From contig NC_084760.1 of the NCBI RefSeq assembly GCF_028858725.1, positions 90,455,867 through 90,519,866 on the forward strand: DNA of 64,000 bases. Direction: 5' to 3'. The position numbers and the translations under genes were made by a program. Source of the DNA: Colius striatus. Lineage: Eukaryota; Chordata; Aves; Coliiformes; Coliidae. Below are positions 51,301-63,500 of this stretch, piece after piece. Each line of letters opens with the position of its first letter. Positions within the stretch are counted from its first letter, which is position 1. Under the pieces are notes generated by a model. That model saw only the letters and a program-made list of their open reading frames with translations. It made no database searches and was not told the DNA's origin.

Positions 51301-51574
51301 AGAGAGTTTATTTCTGTAAGGGGAACTTGAGTTAAAAACTTTGTTTACTTGGGTTGTTTTTTCCCATCCCAGAGGTGTTGTACAACTATTCAATGCTGTC
51401 AGGACACACCAAAAGAACATTGATGAGAAGGTGAAGAAAGCTGGAAGCTCTGAGAGGCAACGTGCTAAACTGCTGTCATCTGTTTCAAAGAAAGATTTCA
51501 TCAATGTTTTAAGAAACATGGAGGGTGCTAAAGGAAACAAGAATCCAGCTGGAAAGGCCACAAAAAATAAACAG
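45249..51574 (+). CDS. RRP15: RRP15, ribosomal RNA processing protein 15 homologue, four exons, 3' end outside window
   Basis: The coding sequence joins 45249-45315, 48265-48539, 50424-50521 and 51373-51574 (642 bases, 214 codons, no stop yet). RRP15 is a nucleolar protein needed for pre-rRNA processing in 60S ribosomal subunit maturation. It is recognised by the family core: [13 protein letters not shown] (about residue 67 on), then a Lys/Glu-rich helix, [31 protein letters not shown] and [11 protein letters not shown], all close to the human protein from memory. Residues 23-60 form an acidic, serine-rich N-terminal region of low complexity, as in the family. The start is the first in-frame ATG in the island (AAGATGG, good Kozak context), giving MAAAK, like the human MAAAA start. 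The conserved C-terminal piece, including a W-T-I-L-R-D-D-F motif in human, is missing here and must lie on an exon past 64000. Confidence 0.93.
45271..45276. promoter_or_regulatory. CACGTG E-box
   Basis: A perfect CACGTG just downstream of the start codon in the CpG island. MYC/MAX commonly binds such E-boxes near the starts of ribosome-biogenesis genes, so regulation by MYC is plausible but inferred. Confidence 0.35.
45961..46050 (-). mobile_element. CR1 LINE 3' end remnant
   Basis: The + strand reads 'atcatagaatggtaggggtt' then 'ggaagggacctttagagatc', the reverse complement of the CR1 3' end with its ATTCTATGATTCTA terminus. Only about 90 bases remain. Confidence 0.88.
47547..47600 (+). 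mobile_element. CR1 LINE 3' end remnant
   Basis: 'ttggactagatgttctctaa' followed by 'aggtctcttccaacccctac' and a TATTCTATGG end is the last part of a CR1 3' UTR. About 55 bases remain. Confidence 0.82.
47730..47945. promoter_or_regulatory. Second GC-rich, CpG-bearing patch in intron 1
   Basis: A sharply bounded patch of about 200 bases is rich in CpG (words such as ATCGGCCGGACGTCGCGGTG and CCGCCTCGCACCCC), in an otherwise AT-rich intron, about 2.5 kb downstream of the main island. It could be an alternative promoter or an intronic enhancer, or an unrecognised GC-rich repeat. No exon with a good donor was found in it. Confidence 0.35.
48265..48539 (+). CDS. RRP15: RRP15 coding exon 2
   Basis: 275 bases between a strong pyrimidine tract with CTAG acceptor and an AAG|GTAAGA donor; enters in phase 1 and ends in phase 0. 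It encodes the acidic N-terminal region ([10 protein letters not shown]) and the hallmark [13 protein letters not shown], followed by a highly charged Lys/Glu/Arg helix that may be a coiled coil or nucleolar targeting segment. Confidence 0.95.
50115..50133. repeat. T19 homopolymer
   Basis: Nineteen consecutive T in RRP15 intron 2, read directly. Confidence 0.85.
50353..50371. other. Perfect 8-bp hairpin upstream of exon 3
   Basis: CATGCTCT-ATC-AGAGCATG forms a perfect 8-bp stem with a 3-base loop. It ends 52 bases before exon 3, in the region where a branch point would lie. The structure is seen in the sequence; an effect on splicing is only a possibility. Confidence 0.45.
50424..50521 (+). 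CDS. RRP15: RRP15 coding exon 3
   Basis: 98 bases between a GCAG acceptor with a weak pyrimidine tract and an AG|GTAAGG donor; phase 0 in, phase 2 out. It encodes [13 protein letters not shown] and RNLQRIAT, among the most conserved stretches of the family. This strong coding match outweighs the weak acceptor. Confidence 0.95.
50522..51372 (+). other. RRP15 intron 3
   Basis: 851 bases, GTAAGG to TCCCAG, with a good pyrimidine tract at the 3' end. No repeat or RNA gene was recognised inside. Confidence 0.9.
51373..51574 (+). CDS. RRP15: RRP15 coding exon 4
   Basis: 202 bases between TTTTTTCCCATCCCAG and CAG|GTAGGC; phase 2 in, phase 0 out. It encodes [15 protein letters not shown], a Lys-rich linker and [16 protein letters not shown], ending in a basic KATKNKQ tail that parallels the human sequence just before its C-terminal exon. 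Confidence 0.95.
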
Positions 51575-54500
51575 GTAGGCTTCATGTGGCAGAAAAAAAT
51601 GCATACAAAGTATCTTCTCAATATAATTCTCATCCATTAATGTGCCTGCTCTTCAGAACAGCTGTGATCCAAGTGCCTGGGTTTTTTTTTGAGACTACTT
51701 AGGAAGACAGCAAGTAGCTCTTAGCCTGGTTTTTTGAGTATCAAGATACAAAACACTAGAAGCTTTTCTGGGAAGACATCAAGCCTGGTGTACAAATAAC
51801 TTGGTTTAGCTATGTGTTGCAATCTAATTTTTCATACTCTTTTTTTTATCTTGGATTTTGCACCAACCATGTAACAAACTGACAGATTTTAGTGGGTGGT
51901 GACATGTGGAATTTGACCAATAGTAGTTAACAGCTGTTTGAAATTGCTAAAGACATGGGGACTGTTTGTCTCATATGGTATATTAGACTGTACAGCTTCC
52001 ATGTATCCACAGTTTTGTGCATTTCAAACTTGCTTCGTTGGGATAATTATAGTATGTGGAACTGAAAGGCTTTGCCATGCAGGTATATACCACAACAGAA
52101 ATAAGCTGAGATACATTAAACATAGACTTTTCTTTCCCTAATTCTGTATGTGTGTTAGGCTGGTGTGGCTTTATTGCTGTTACAGTGTTTTGGAAGGTAG
52201 TGTTTTAACACTTTCCACTTTTCCAAGCATACTCAAGAGAGGTACAATGTAGTTGGACTTGTTTAACTCTTCATCTGTTCTTTCAACTCACCAAGTGGCT
52301 CAGAGTTTAAAACAAGTTAGTCAGATGTATTCTTTCTGGTATTTCAGAAGCTGCACGTTTTTGAAGCGAATTTGTGTTCAGGTTTGAACTTTGTGCTTGG
52401 TAGTGGGTGGAATACTTCTGTTGGCCCAGACTCACAGCAGTTAACTAAGTGCTTTTCTGTGCCAGGAAGAAATACTTTAATCAGTTGGGAGACAACAGTT
52501 TGTCATGTGTTTTTTGTTTGTGTGCTCTTGGGGAGCATGCTGAAACACTGCCTTGCATGAAAAGCTCATACAATTTTCATGCAAGTGTAATATTAAAGTA
52601 TTTTTTAAAATTCTTCAGATAATGAGAACAATTTAGCTTGGTGCTGACACTTTATTTCTCCTTAAATAATTCCAGCTTGCTTGCTTGTTTGGGGGGTGGT
52701 GTGGTGTGCGTGTGTGCAGTTTGTTTTTTGATTTATTCTGTTTTTTTTCCCCTCCCCCGGAACAGCAGAACATGGGGGTGATAGCAGTACCAACTACTAT
52801 TGTAGCAGGCATTGAATCACTAGCTGAGCAAAAAGTATTTTTTTTTTTTTCTTTGTGCAGATTGTGGCAGGGCAGTTTTCTCATTACTGGGTCAGAAAAC
52901 ACAGATTGTAAATGTTTCTATACTATTCAATGAGGCCTTGTTTTGGCAGCATCAGTAATAGCGTATTTCCATTTAAGTGCTCTGGAGATGCTTTCGATGC
53001 TTGGCTGATTAGTGTCCGTTTTGAATATTGATAAAGGTGCTGCTTTCACATTGCTTGTGAACAAAAACCTTGGATTTTGGGGTTTTTCATTAATATAAGG
53101 CTATACTTGTATGTTTGGGGTTTTTTTGGGGAGGAGATTGGTGTCTTTGATTGGGTTTTTTGAATAGACACATCTGCTGGATAGACCACCCACCTCCCTC
53201 TCTGTCTTGTTGCATTTGTTTCAGTGACTCTCCATTCAGTCCTGAACTAAAATCATAAATAACTCCATTTCAAGTTGTTCTTGATCTGTCATACATTCTG
53301 AAGAAGAAAATATCTTACCTGCTTAGTAGGTTCCCATCTTCACAGTTTTTGATGCTTGAGGTTGAGGCCAATATCTGACCTTCAGTCTCCTCAGAATTAC
53401 ACAAACATTTAACCACTGAACAGCATTGTTGGCCTCCACTGTCATATGTGTGCTTCTTGGTCTTTGAGGTTTTTTCAGGGGGTAGTAAGCAGGGATGAGG
53501 GGTTTGGGTAGTGAATTCTTTGCAGCAGGAATTTAGTAGTTCATTTGTGCCATCTGAAAGCTTTTGTTTGTGTTGTTTGGGTTTTTTTTGTAGCAGTCTG
53601 CTTCGTTTTTAGTAGTTGAGAACATGGCATGTATTTCATTTTTAAAAGAGGGAGAAAGTACATTGATTTATCTCAACAAAAACAATGGAAGAGATGCCAA
53701 TCCCAAACTCCAGGCACTCTGCCATCAATTAAAATGCAGTCCAGAACAATAAAAATACTACCCCACCCACATAAAACAAGCAGTCAGCAAGAAAAATATC
53801 AGAATAAAGTTTTACCAGTGAAAGCAAACGTTTCTTGACTTTCTTGACAGCCTTGTGCTATGAAAGGAGACTTGGCTTGATTTTTGAGAATGGACAAATG
53901 CTTTTTCTTACTCTGTAAGGATTTTTGAATGCAAAATTTCCTGATGTATTGAAAGTTTGGTGGCTTCTTCCAAATGTCAGGGGATGTTGAAGAAACAGCT
54001 TATAAAGCTTTGTTGTGGCCGACTATTTAGTCAGGTGTGTATATATGGGTGAGAAAAGCAAATTAAATGCTCTGTAAAGGCCCATCTGTAACTGTGGGAC
54101 TTCATGGTAGCAGAAAAGCTTAAAGTTCATTCTCTGTATCCCTCTCATCAGCTATGTGAATTGATGAGGAGAGGTAATCTGTGCCCTATGAGAACATTGG
54201 TTGTGATATTGTATACTTTTAGCCATTGGCCTAAATATTACTTGGTGTACACCCACCCAATGTAGCTATGAAAGAAAGACTGTAAGGCTGTGAAATTTTT
54301 CCTGTGGCATCTGAAACTGTATCCCTTCTTGAGGTTTTGTGTGCCCAGGTGGGAATAATTACTTTTCTGAGCTGAAGCCAAAAGCTGTGCCTTCCATATC
54401 ATTAGCTGTTTATCAAAAGTATTTCTTAATCCTTGCTGAGACAGCTGACTTTTGTAATACTTTTTCCTTTTTTTTTTTTTCCCACAAGGTAATGTTCATG

Positions 54501-57118
54501 ATGCTTACCTCTGGGTAAGATCATCTAACTTCCCCTCCCTCCCCCTTTACCACCATATCTGAAAGCCTTGCAATGTGGGAGAAAAATGTAATAATTTTCA
54601 TTAAAAAAATCCTGCTTGTTTAGTGTTGGGGTAGTTTTCTAAATCTTGGGGTGGCTTTTGGGGAAGCATTTATTGGGAGATACAAGAGCTTTCAAACTTG
54701 TTCCGTATGCTCCTTACAGACCGGATTTTCACTTCAGTATATGTTGGTTGTATCTTGCAGCTTTCCACCTTTAAGATACTAAAAGAAGAATTAATAAACT
54801 ACAGCTTTAAAAAAGGTACATATTGGAGATGCCATCTTTCCAGGCCTAGAGGCTGAAGTCATCTTTTTGTTTATAGAAGTGCAAAGTAGGTTGCAGTAAA
54901 GGATTTTTTGCAGGAATCCTGTTTTCTGTAGGCCCTTAAGAAATTTCTGCATGCTCTCGGGATTGTGGATTAGGGAAGCACCTTTGTTTCCCAGGCTGAG
55001 TGAAGTTTCTGATCTCTTAAGATTGCACGGACATGTTGGCTGATGCAGTCAATTACACGAGGTCTTGAAATCTTAACTGTAAGAAGACAAATAAATTCAG
55101 AGCAGCCTCAACTCTTTTCCCTTGCTGCTCGTCAGTTACAACAGTGTAGTTCAGTACCAGAGCTCTCCTTTTAACTTTTTTCTTGTTGTTTGTGCTACTA
55201 CCTGTAAAGCATTACTGGGTGGAAAAAACATTTTTCTAATGACAACTGGCATGAAAGTTACAAATATTCTTTTTGAAAAGCACAACCTGCTGTCATGGGC
55301 CTTTAAATTTAAATTGGGCCTTTGCAGCATGGTTTACTGAATCACCTGGGTCTGCTTCAACTTGTATATTTTCTCACACCAGATCTGCTGCAGAGCATTT
55401 CAGTGGTGGAAATGAGAGCAGGATTTCCTGGTCCAATTGAATAACCGTGATCCAAATTCTGCAAGGTAGCTTTTCTGGAAACTGTGCAGAATTGGAGGTG
55501 CAATTTATTCCGTGGGTTGTGATGACATCTGCAAAAAAAATGGCGTATTGGTCTCAAAGTACTACCTGTTCTAAAATAATTCATGGATGGGAAGGAACAT
55601 GAGCAGAGAAGAATGCAAGTGCTGTTTCATATCAGGTATTGCTCATATGAGACTTGAAATTAAATGATTCTATGAAATGCTTCGCCAGAAGAGTTCTTTC
55701 TGCCTCAAATGTATTTTATAACTGCTCTTAGTATTTGGCAATTTGTAAACAGTTGTTAGAGTCAGGTTTACTGTAGATTTTTCTTTTGTTCTTAACACTT
55801 TTAATAAATATTTTAATTTTAAGCAGTAGTTTGATTGTTCAAAGGCAGGAGGGTTACTAGGCTGCTGACTGCTATTCTTGTTGGTACACAAGAAGGGGCA
55901 TGGGGGCTTTCTCTTTTCAAGTTAGATGGCGATATAGATGTGCTTTCCAGATAAAGAATTTATCTATTTAAAACCTCTGAGAGTGACTGCCTCCTTTTTC
56001 TTGCATCTTCTTAAGTACTGGCCATTGGCATGTTGCTCTGCTTTTTTGCACAGTTTCCACAGTGTAGAAATGGGGGGAGGGGGATAATTGATATGACTTT
56101 CATCCATATACCTGTTTGGAAGGGCAGTAGTCTGAACAGTTTGCTCCAACCAGCTGTAGGGAATGGTTTGTTTCTGAAGTACAGATGAAGGCAGAGAGAA
56201 TTTCTAGAAATTTGTTAAGGTGTATCAGCACTTCTTTTCATCTTAAAAGTTTTTCTTTAGGTGATAATGACATTGCAGAGTAGTGGAAGTTTATTACTAC
56301 AGCTGTCATGTGCTGGTTTTATAGAACTAATTGAAGGAGTAACCAGGCATGCATGTGTTCCAGGAGATTTGAAGGGGCAGCCAAGTATTAATTTAGTTCA
56401 GCTGCAGCCAGAATAGATATGTTCTCCCAATTTTAATAAATGTCTTTACATCACATGGACAGAAACTTAATTTGTATTCCTTTATAAATCATGCATTTAT
56501 ATATGTTTTTCCCAAATGATGTGTACATTCTCTTGAAGGTCACCTTGTATATGTTTGGAGCTGATGCTTTTAATGTAGTTTCCTGGTTTTGTACCAAAAG
56601 GTTGCAGACTACTTAGTTGTATGCTATATTCTGATTTTTATCCTTAGGGATAAATGCAGTGCTGCAGGTCACCAGTTTTCTATACGCTAAATTCCTTTAA
56701 GGTGAAGGGCTGTCACACAGTATTAGAAGTTGTTTGATGGCAATGTTTTTACTTTTTAAGTCTGTTTACAGGAAGATGTATAGACTTACCCAATTTGGGT
56801 CATCATCGGGGTTATGTTTTTAAGTTGTACAAGCTCAGTTCCCTATCTGTTTCCATAGCTGGTCACACACATCTGTGTTAACATGGGAATATAGCACTTT
56901 GTCAATATTGAAATAGGTATTTGATTGGTAGATGTCAAGAACTTGGTAGTTTGAGTTCAACTCCTCATGAAGATTAAGGACCATGTGATGTCTGTAGTTC
57001 ATTAGGTTCACCTTTTCTTCCATGTGTTTATCCTAAGATTTCCCTGCTTTCTTTTTCAGATATTAGATCAGAAGTCAGGAAGGAAAAAAGACTGATTTTG
57101 CTCTTTTTTCCCCTCAAC

Positions 57119-57138
57119 TTTTTTTTTTTTTTTTTTTT
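57119..57138. repeat. T20 homopolymer
   Basis: Twenty consecutive T in intron 4, read directly. It might be the reverse of an old A-tail, but no minus-strand element is recognised next to it. Confidence 0.85.
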
Positions 57139-59656
57139 CAATTTAATCTCAGTGTTTTTTATCCTCACCAGGTTTTATGTTCTTCCCCCTTTCACCTAAA
57201 GACCAAGCACACAGCCTGGTGTCCTGGTGCTTACAGTGAGAGCAGCCCTGACAATTGCTCGCACTAAAGACTAGCTCACTGTTTTTTATCATGAGTCACG
57301 CACAATTTACTTTAATGCTGTCTGCTAGGATACAAATGGTATGTGATCAATGAGGACAGGTATTTTAAAAGAGTTTGGATGCCACATACCTGTTGTATCT
57401 ACAGAGATGATAACCTCAGGTTTTGGGAGGGTAATCCTTCAAATGTTTTTTTAACTTGGCCAGATATGGGAAAATGTTCATGGAAATAGCAAAAGACACG
57501 TTCTTGACTCCAAAGTATGTCTTTAACTGATATTTTTTTTTGTAAGTTCAAAAAGCATGAACAACGCAAAGTTTTAATGGATGCCTGTAGGAAATGTCTT
57601 TCTTTTATCCCTAGATCTATAGACAAAATATTGTAAGTTCATCTTTCTGTGAAAAGGGATAAAGTGATTTTACTTGAAACACGGCAAAAGCCTTCAACTT
57701 GAAGCAGTTGAGACTTGGCAAATTTTGTAAGTTAATGTAAACAGGGACTTGTGATTGAAATGTCAGGCAATACTGAGACAGCTCCATCTGTCATATTTGA
57801 GACTGACTTGCCTTGCTATTTGATTATTAGGGTATGGGATACTGTGATGGTGTTCTTTTTTCACAGATGATGTTGCAAGGCTTTTTTTCAGTAAAACTGC
57901 ATCTCCAACAACCACGTTTGAAAAATTTGTGCTATACATCTTCTTTTGATCTTCCTATAAGTGTACAAAGCGTGGAAAGTCAAATCCTATTAGACGTTTA
58001 TGTAGCAAATTGAGTTGGAAACCTTATAAAAGCAGCTATTCACTTTTGGCTTTGTTCTTAACTCTTATAGGCAGGGAAATGTACTTAAAGAAAAATATAT
58101 CTAAATATTTAATAAAGTTTTATTAAAAAAATGTTCTCTGCAAGTAAGAAAGATTAGATGGAGCTTGTCTATCTGAACAAGTTTGTTTCCCCCACCTAAC
58201 TATTTTCTATTGGAAACTATCTTGGAAAGCAATTCTCTTACTTTGAAGTTTTATTAAGGTATAAAATATTCTTCTTTCCAGAATGTTAAATTAGCAAATG
58301 TGTATTGTAAATGACCTCTGTGGTCATCTACTCATCTGTTTATCTTGGTAGATTTCAGGAGCGGTGAGTCGAACTGTGTCCAGCTTCCAACAGTTAGAGG
58401 GTTTCTGATTATTTTTTTTTCATGGGAAAAGCTGGCCAATTTTCAGTTAGTGTTTCTGAAATTTACTGAAAGCTTAGAAAGGAAACTTTTTAGGAAAACA
58501 AACAAAACCCCCAAAACTTACTATTAGTACAAATGATACCGAAACTATCTTCTTGGAAAGATCTAGCCTCTTTTTTTTTCATTTGTTGCTGAACCCTTGA
58601 CCGTGTTCAGCACAAGGACTGTGTCATTTCTTCTCAGTACACAGGCATTGGGAAAGCCCATACAGAAACAGGAGGAGATGGAAGGGTCAGAAATGCAGAG
58701 AACGGATATCCAGATGGCTAAGACGAGGGATTGAACAGTTTACATATTCCCTCTTCAGATTTAAACTGCTTTTAGAAAGCAGCTTGGGAGTGTTCAATGG
58801 TATGGTCTGTTCCTTAATGAGTTTGCCACTTGACAATGCCTGTGTGAGAGAAATTTTAGGAATATAAAGTCAAAGAACCTTGGATTTGCAGACGTTTAGG
58901 ATATGCTGCAAAAGCCATTTAAGTAAAAGCAGGGGCACTGAGGGCAGAGAAGTTTGTCCAGACAAGCTGCTTAGTAGTGATAAAAACTTCAGTATTTCAT
59001 ATTTAGTAATAAAAATACACAAAAGCTAGTTATTTATGAGGTTTTGTTGTTTGAGGTTTTTTTCCTCCCTCCTGCCTCAGTTTTTTGGATCCCTATACTT
59101 GTTTCAGGTCTCAAATGTAAGTGGAAATCATGAGTCGGTGAGAGGAGGCTTTTTATTAGCCTCAGTTCTTCCTCATCAGGTATTCTCTGAGATTATTTCT
59201 TAAGTGCTAAAAGTCAAGGACTTGGTCATTATTGTCGCTTTCATTGTTTGAAACAACCTTTTAGGGCTCACTGTGTTATGCCTCTTGCTGAATCATAATC
59301 AAAAACAGTGGATAATTTCAGTGTGATTTATAGGAAATAATCTGGGTCAAATTCAAATTATTCAGAAATGTGCAAGCTGCTAATTTATTCCAAAAAAAAA
59401 GATCAAAAAGTATTGCAAAGAGCCGTGGGCCTGTGTGTTTCCGTACTGTGCCAACAAATAAATTTTTATAAAAATAAGCACAAAATTTCAGGTACCTAGC
59501 TGAGAGTGAATATATGTCATCAATAAATGGGTGACATATGAGAACGGTCTGTTGTGACTCAAAAATGTTGATCTAGAGTAAACTGTTGAAAGATGTTAGT
59601 ACTTGACTTTTGACGGATAGGCACTTTGAAGACCTTTAGCCTTGATCAAATGCTTT

Positions 59657-60505
59657 TTACTAGGCACTCTTGCTGTATCTACCATTCAGCAGGATCTCGA
59701 CCGGCTTGAGAGCTGGGCAGAGAGGAACTTCGTGCGATTCAACAAGAGCAAGTGCAAAGTCCTGTACCTGGGGAGGAACAACTCCATGCACCAGTACAAG
59801 CTGGGGGTTGTCCTGCTGGAGAGCAGCTCTGTGGAGAAAGATCTGAGTTGATAATAAACTAAACATGAGCCAACAATGTGCCCTCATGGCCAAGAAGGCC
59901 AATGGTATCCAGGGGTGCATGAAGAAGAGTGTGGCCAGCAGGTTGAGGGAGGTTCTCTTCCCCCTCTACTTTGCCCTGGTGAGGCCTCATCTGGAGTCCT
60001 GTGTCCAGTTCTGGGCTCCTCAGCTCAAAAGGGACAAACAACTTCTAGAGAGAGTCCAGCGCAGGGCCACCAAGATGATCAGAGGACTGGAGCATCTTCC
60101 GTATGAGGAAAGGCTGTAGGAACTGGGGTTGTTGACCCTGAACAAGAGGAGCCTGAGGTGAGGACCTCATTAATACTTACACGCTTTTAAAAAGGATATG
60201 TCAGGAGGATGGGGCAACCCTTTTTTCTCTAGTATCCAGTGATAGGACAAGGGGTAATGGACAAAAGGTGGAACACAAAAAGTTCCATTTAAACTTAAGG
60301 AAAAACTTCTTTCCTGTTCAGGTGAGGGAGCCCTGGCACAGGCTGCCCAGGGAGGGTGTGGAATCTCCTTCTCCGGAGGTTTTCAAAACCCACCTGTACA
60401 TGTTCCTGTGTGACCTGATCTAGGTAGACCTGCTTTAGCAGGGGGGGTTAGACTTGGTGATCTCTAAAAGTCTCTTCCAACCCTTTCCATTCTTATGATT
60501 CTTTA
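59657..60505 (+). mobile_element. CR1 LINE fragment with decayed reverse transcriptase end
   Basis: This is the 3' 850 bases of a CR1 element. It starts in the ORF2 reverse-transcriptase C-terminal region (frame 59642-59851, words IQQDLDRLESWAERNF and KCKVLYLGRNNSMHQYKL). It continues in another frame (59865-60119, [18 protein letters not shown] and [20 protein letters not shown]) and ends in the CR1 3' UTR with a degraded ATTCTTATGATTCTTTAG terminus. The two frames are separated by a short deletion just after EKDLS, and a stop follows EERL, so it is not coding. It is in the sense orientation within RRP15 intron 4. Confidence 0.93.
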
Positions 60506-63500
60506 GTAACAACTTGTGAGAAGTTGCATGGCGTTTCTTTCAGGGTTGAAATGCGAATTATCTAGAAGAGTTCTTCCTTCTTTTATTTTTAATCCCATTC
60601 AAACAGAAAAATTTTTGTTTCATTAATTTCCTTTTAGGAATAACGATGGAAACTGGTGAAGTGTTGTCCGTGCTCTTGGTAATTGCCCAATACACTTCTT
60701 GGTATTAAATGAGCACCATTTTGCAGACTGATTACGTGAGGCTCACAATTAGCAAGCATGAAAATGTAGTCTTTTTGATGGACAGCATTGTTTTTTCCAA
60801 GCTGGAATTATGATTAAACTAATTTGAATACTAAAACTTGCTACACAAATTTTTGTCAGTTAAAGAACGAAAATCTAACAAGTGTTGCTTTAAATACAAA
60901 AGTCTTGATCGTGTTGCTTTCAGCCACAGTGCTCACTGAGTCTTTGTCAAGAATTAATTGATCTTGGTGCAGCGTAGTCTTTGCCTTAAGGATCCTTTTG
61001 TTCAAGTAGGTGAAACATGAAATCTGTAGGAAGACTTAAATATGAAGAATAGGAGTAACAGGTGAATAATGAGATAGTAGTGGCCAGTATGATAGGCAGT
61101 AATTTCACTGTCAGTAGTGTAACTGCTGGTAAACAGGCATTGCAGATGTAAAGGTAAATGATGAAGCAGTCTTGATTTTTTACAGGAGGAAAAACCAAAC
61201 ATGACTGAAAGTGAGCAGTGATGCCACACTAAAAGAGTATCCTATCTGGAAACATTCTGTGTCGGTATTTTACCCAATAATACAAGGAATGTGTAATTTC
61301 TTTCTTTGCAGTTATCTTCTCTGCAATAACTTGCAGTCTAGTTTGAGCTAATTTTTATTTATTGCCTACTTAATGTTTACTTGTGGACCTTTTTTATCTT
61401 TGTCAGTGGAGTGTTTTGGCCTGGCAGATGGAAAGATAGTGATGTAATTACCTGATATTCATAACATAATTTTGCCTTGTATTTTACGTAATATGAGTTT
61501 TAAGTTACAGAGTATATTCCACAATGGGAATGTTAGTACGGTTAAAGGTAACGGTCCGTTCCTGTGTAGTAACTTAACTACAAGATTATAGGCTTATTTT
61601 CAGTTTAGATTTTATTTGATGAGATTTTATTTTCCATGAGTAACTCCGTGTACCATACCCATGCTGTTCGTCACTTTGTTAAAACAGGTAAAAGGAACCT
61701 GGGTGCCAGTATGGCCAGGTGGTGTCTTGCAGCAGCACGTGGTAAAATTCCCCATGCAGTGGAAGGATCCGAGCTGGAGCACAACACGGGCTGATGAGTT
61801 CCAAAGTGTCTTGTTATGCTTGAGCCCTATGTTATGCTTGAATTCTTAAAATATTTCTACTTTTTCTGACAGAAATCTGATTCGTGAGGTTTCCAATGAG
61901 CTAAGGTTTAGGAAATCTGTTTTCTTGCAAGATCTTTCTGGAATTCTTCTTTGCAACTGAGCATTTAGTCATGATGTGAATGATTTTTTTTCTTATTTGC
62001 TTAAGTCCAGAAAAATCCTTGTTTTCAGAAATTCTGTAATTCAGTTTTGACCTCTCTAAAGCTGGGGCATGTTTAAGTCTCTGCACGCCAACCCAAAGCA
62101 TTCTTTCTCATTCACACATTTCTAGTTGTAGTAAACCCTACAGGAGGATGTGAGGATGGGGAGATTCTTTATGGAGGTCATTAAGCTCTGGGTGGTCTTC
62201 TGGCTGTGCTCAAAAGGAAAATCAGTGTTTGTTGTGCTTGTAGTAGTAATTCCAGTGCATTATTTGCAGAAGAATTTGAACAGGAGATTTTGAAGTGCAC
62301 TAACAAAATTTCATTCTTAGGTTTATTTGCTACAAATTCCAGTAAAGATTCTGGTGTGCACAAGAGCTCTTGTGGTCTGAGGAAATCTCCCGTGCCACTG
62401 TGGATGTCTGCAGTGTAGTGTCACTTCAAAAATACCATGGCAATTTAGTTCATTTACTCAAATTTTTCATTCAGAGAGAGGATGCAGATGGGTATTGAAT
62501 GACTCTCACCCTAAGGAATAAATGATTATGTAAAATTATGCCGCAGCAGAATGTGTCTGTTGTACAGCTTACATGTTATACAATCTCGAAAATGCTTCCC
62601 AAAGCGATTAGCTGTGAGACTTCAGCTCAGAAGTACAAGGTAGTAGTGGTATGTGATATATTCTTAGTTTCCAAATACATGGGTTTTTTTTCTCTGTTTG
62701 AGATCTGGCATACACAGGAATCTTTCTTATAGTCAAGATCTTACTGTACTAAATTAGATGAAGTTCCAGGTAACACTAATTAAATCCAAGTGTCATTTTC
62801 CCATTTAAAATCGTTACATTATCTTTTCTGCTTATATTTCTACTTTAAATATTTCAACTGCCACTTTATTTATTCCATCACAGCCTAGAAGAATCTTATT
62901 TTCTTAGTCTGTGATCTTGGATATTCCTGAAAAACAATTTAGGAGAAATTACTATGTTTGTGTTCTTTGTTTTCCATTTCCTCCTCCACTTCTGCACAAG
63001 TGAATTTGGGTTTTTTTAATTGACATTTAACACACCTCAGTGTATAGTTATGCTGGGGTTTTTTGAGCTAAGTTTAAACCAGCTTGCTTGGGGATGAGAA
63101 ACAGAATAACAGCAGTCATTTGGAGCAAGATGAAGGCTGGCAGGGGAAGGTAATTGTCAGATGTACTCAAGAATGTGTTTTGGCAGGTGGGCTTTTTAAC
63201 TTCTTTATCATGACAAAAGCCTCACAGTATCTCAGGGTCTTGGATGTTTTTATTGAGCAAAACAGGGGAACCTGGGGAGGCAATTCAAATTAATTAGACA
63301 TGTTAGAATGTTTTCTCAGGGCTTAAAGTTGTTGCTTGAAGAGATATTTATGTTAGAAGTTCCTTCCCTGACAGGTACAAATAAACGTTTATTGTATGTG
63401 ATGGTAAAGAGATGCCCCTGCAAGCTCTGGCATTTCAACTTGTACACAGAGCAAAGGCGTGGGAGCCTAGTCTGCTGTTTGTAATTCCTAGGTCTGAAAA

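Noticed and set aside
61153..61210. Box C/D snoRNA candidate in intron 4 (ATGATGA ... CTGA)
   Set aside because: The boxes match, but the flanks do not pair to form a terminal stem; such box pairs are frequent by chance.
61661..61849. Possible final RRP15 exon starting after 'aaaacag' at about 61688
   Set aside because: The translation has none of the expected C-terminal RRP15 words (W-T-I-L-R-D-D-F-type motif) and the acceptor lacks a convincing pyrimidine tract.
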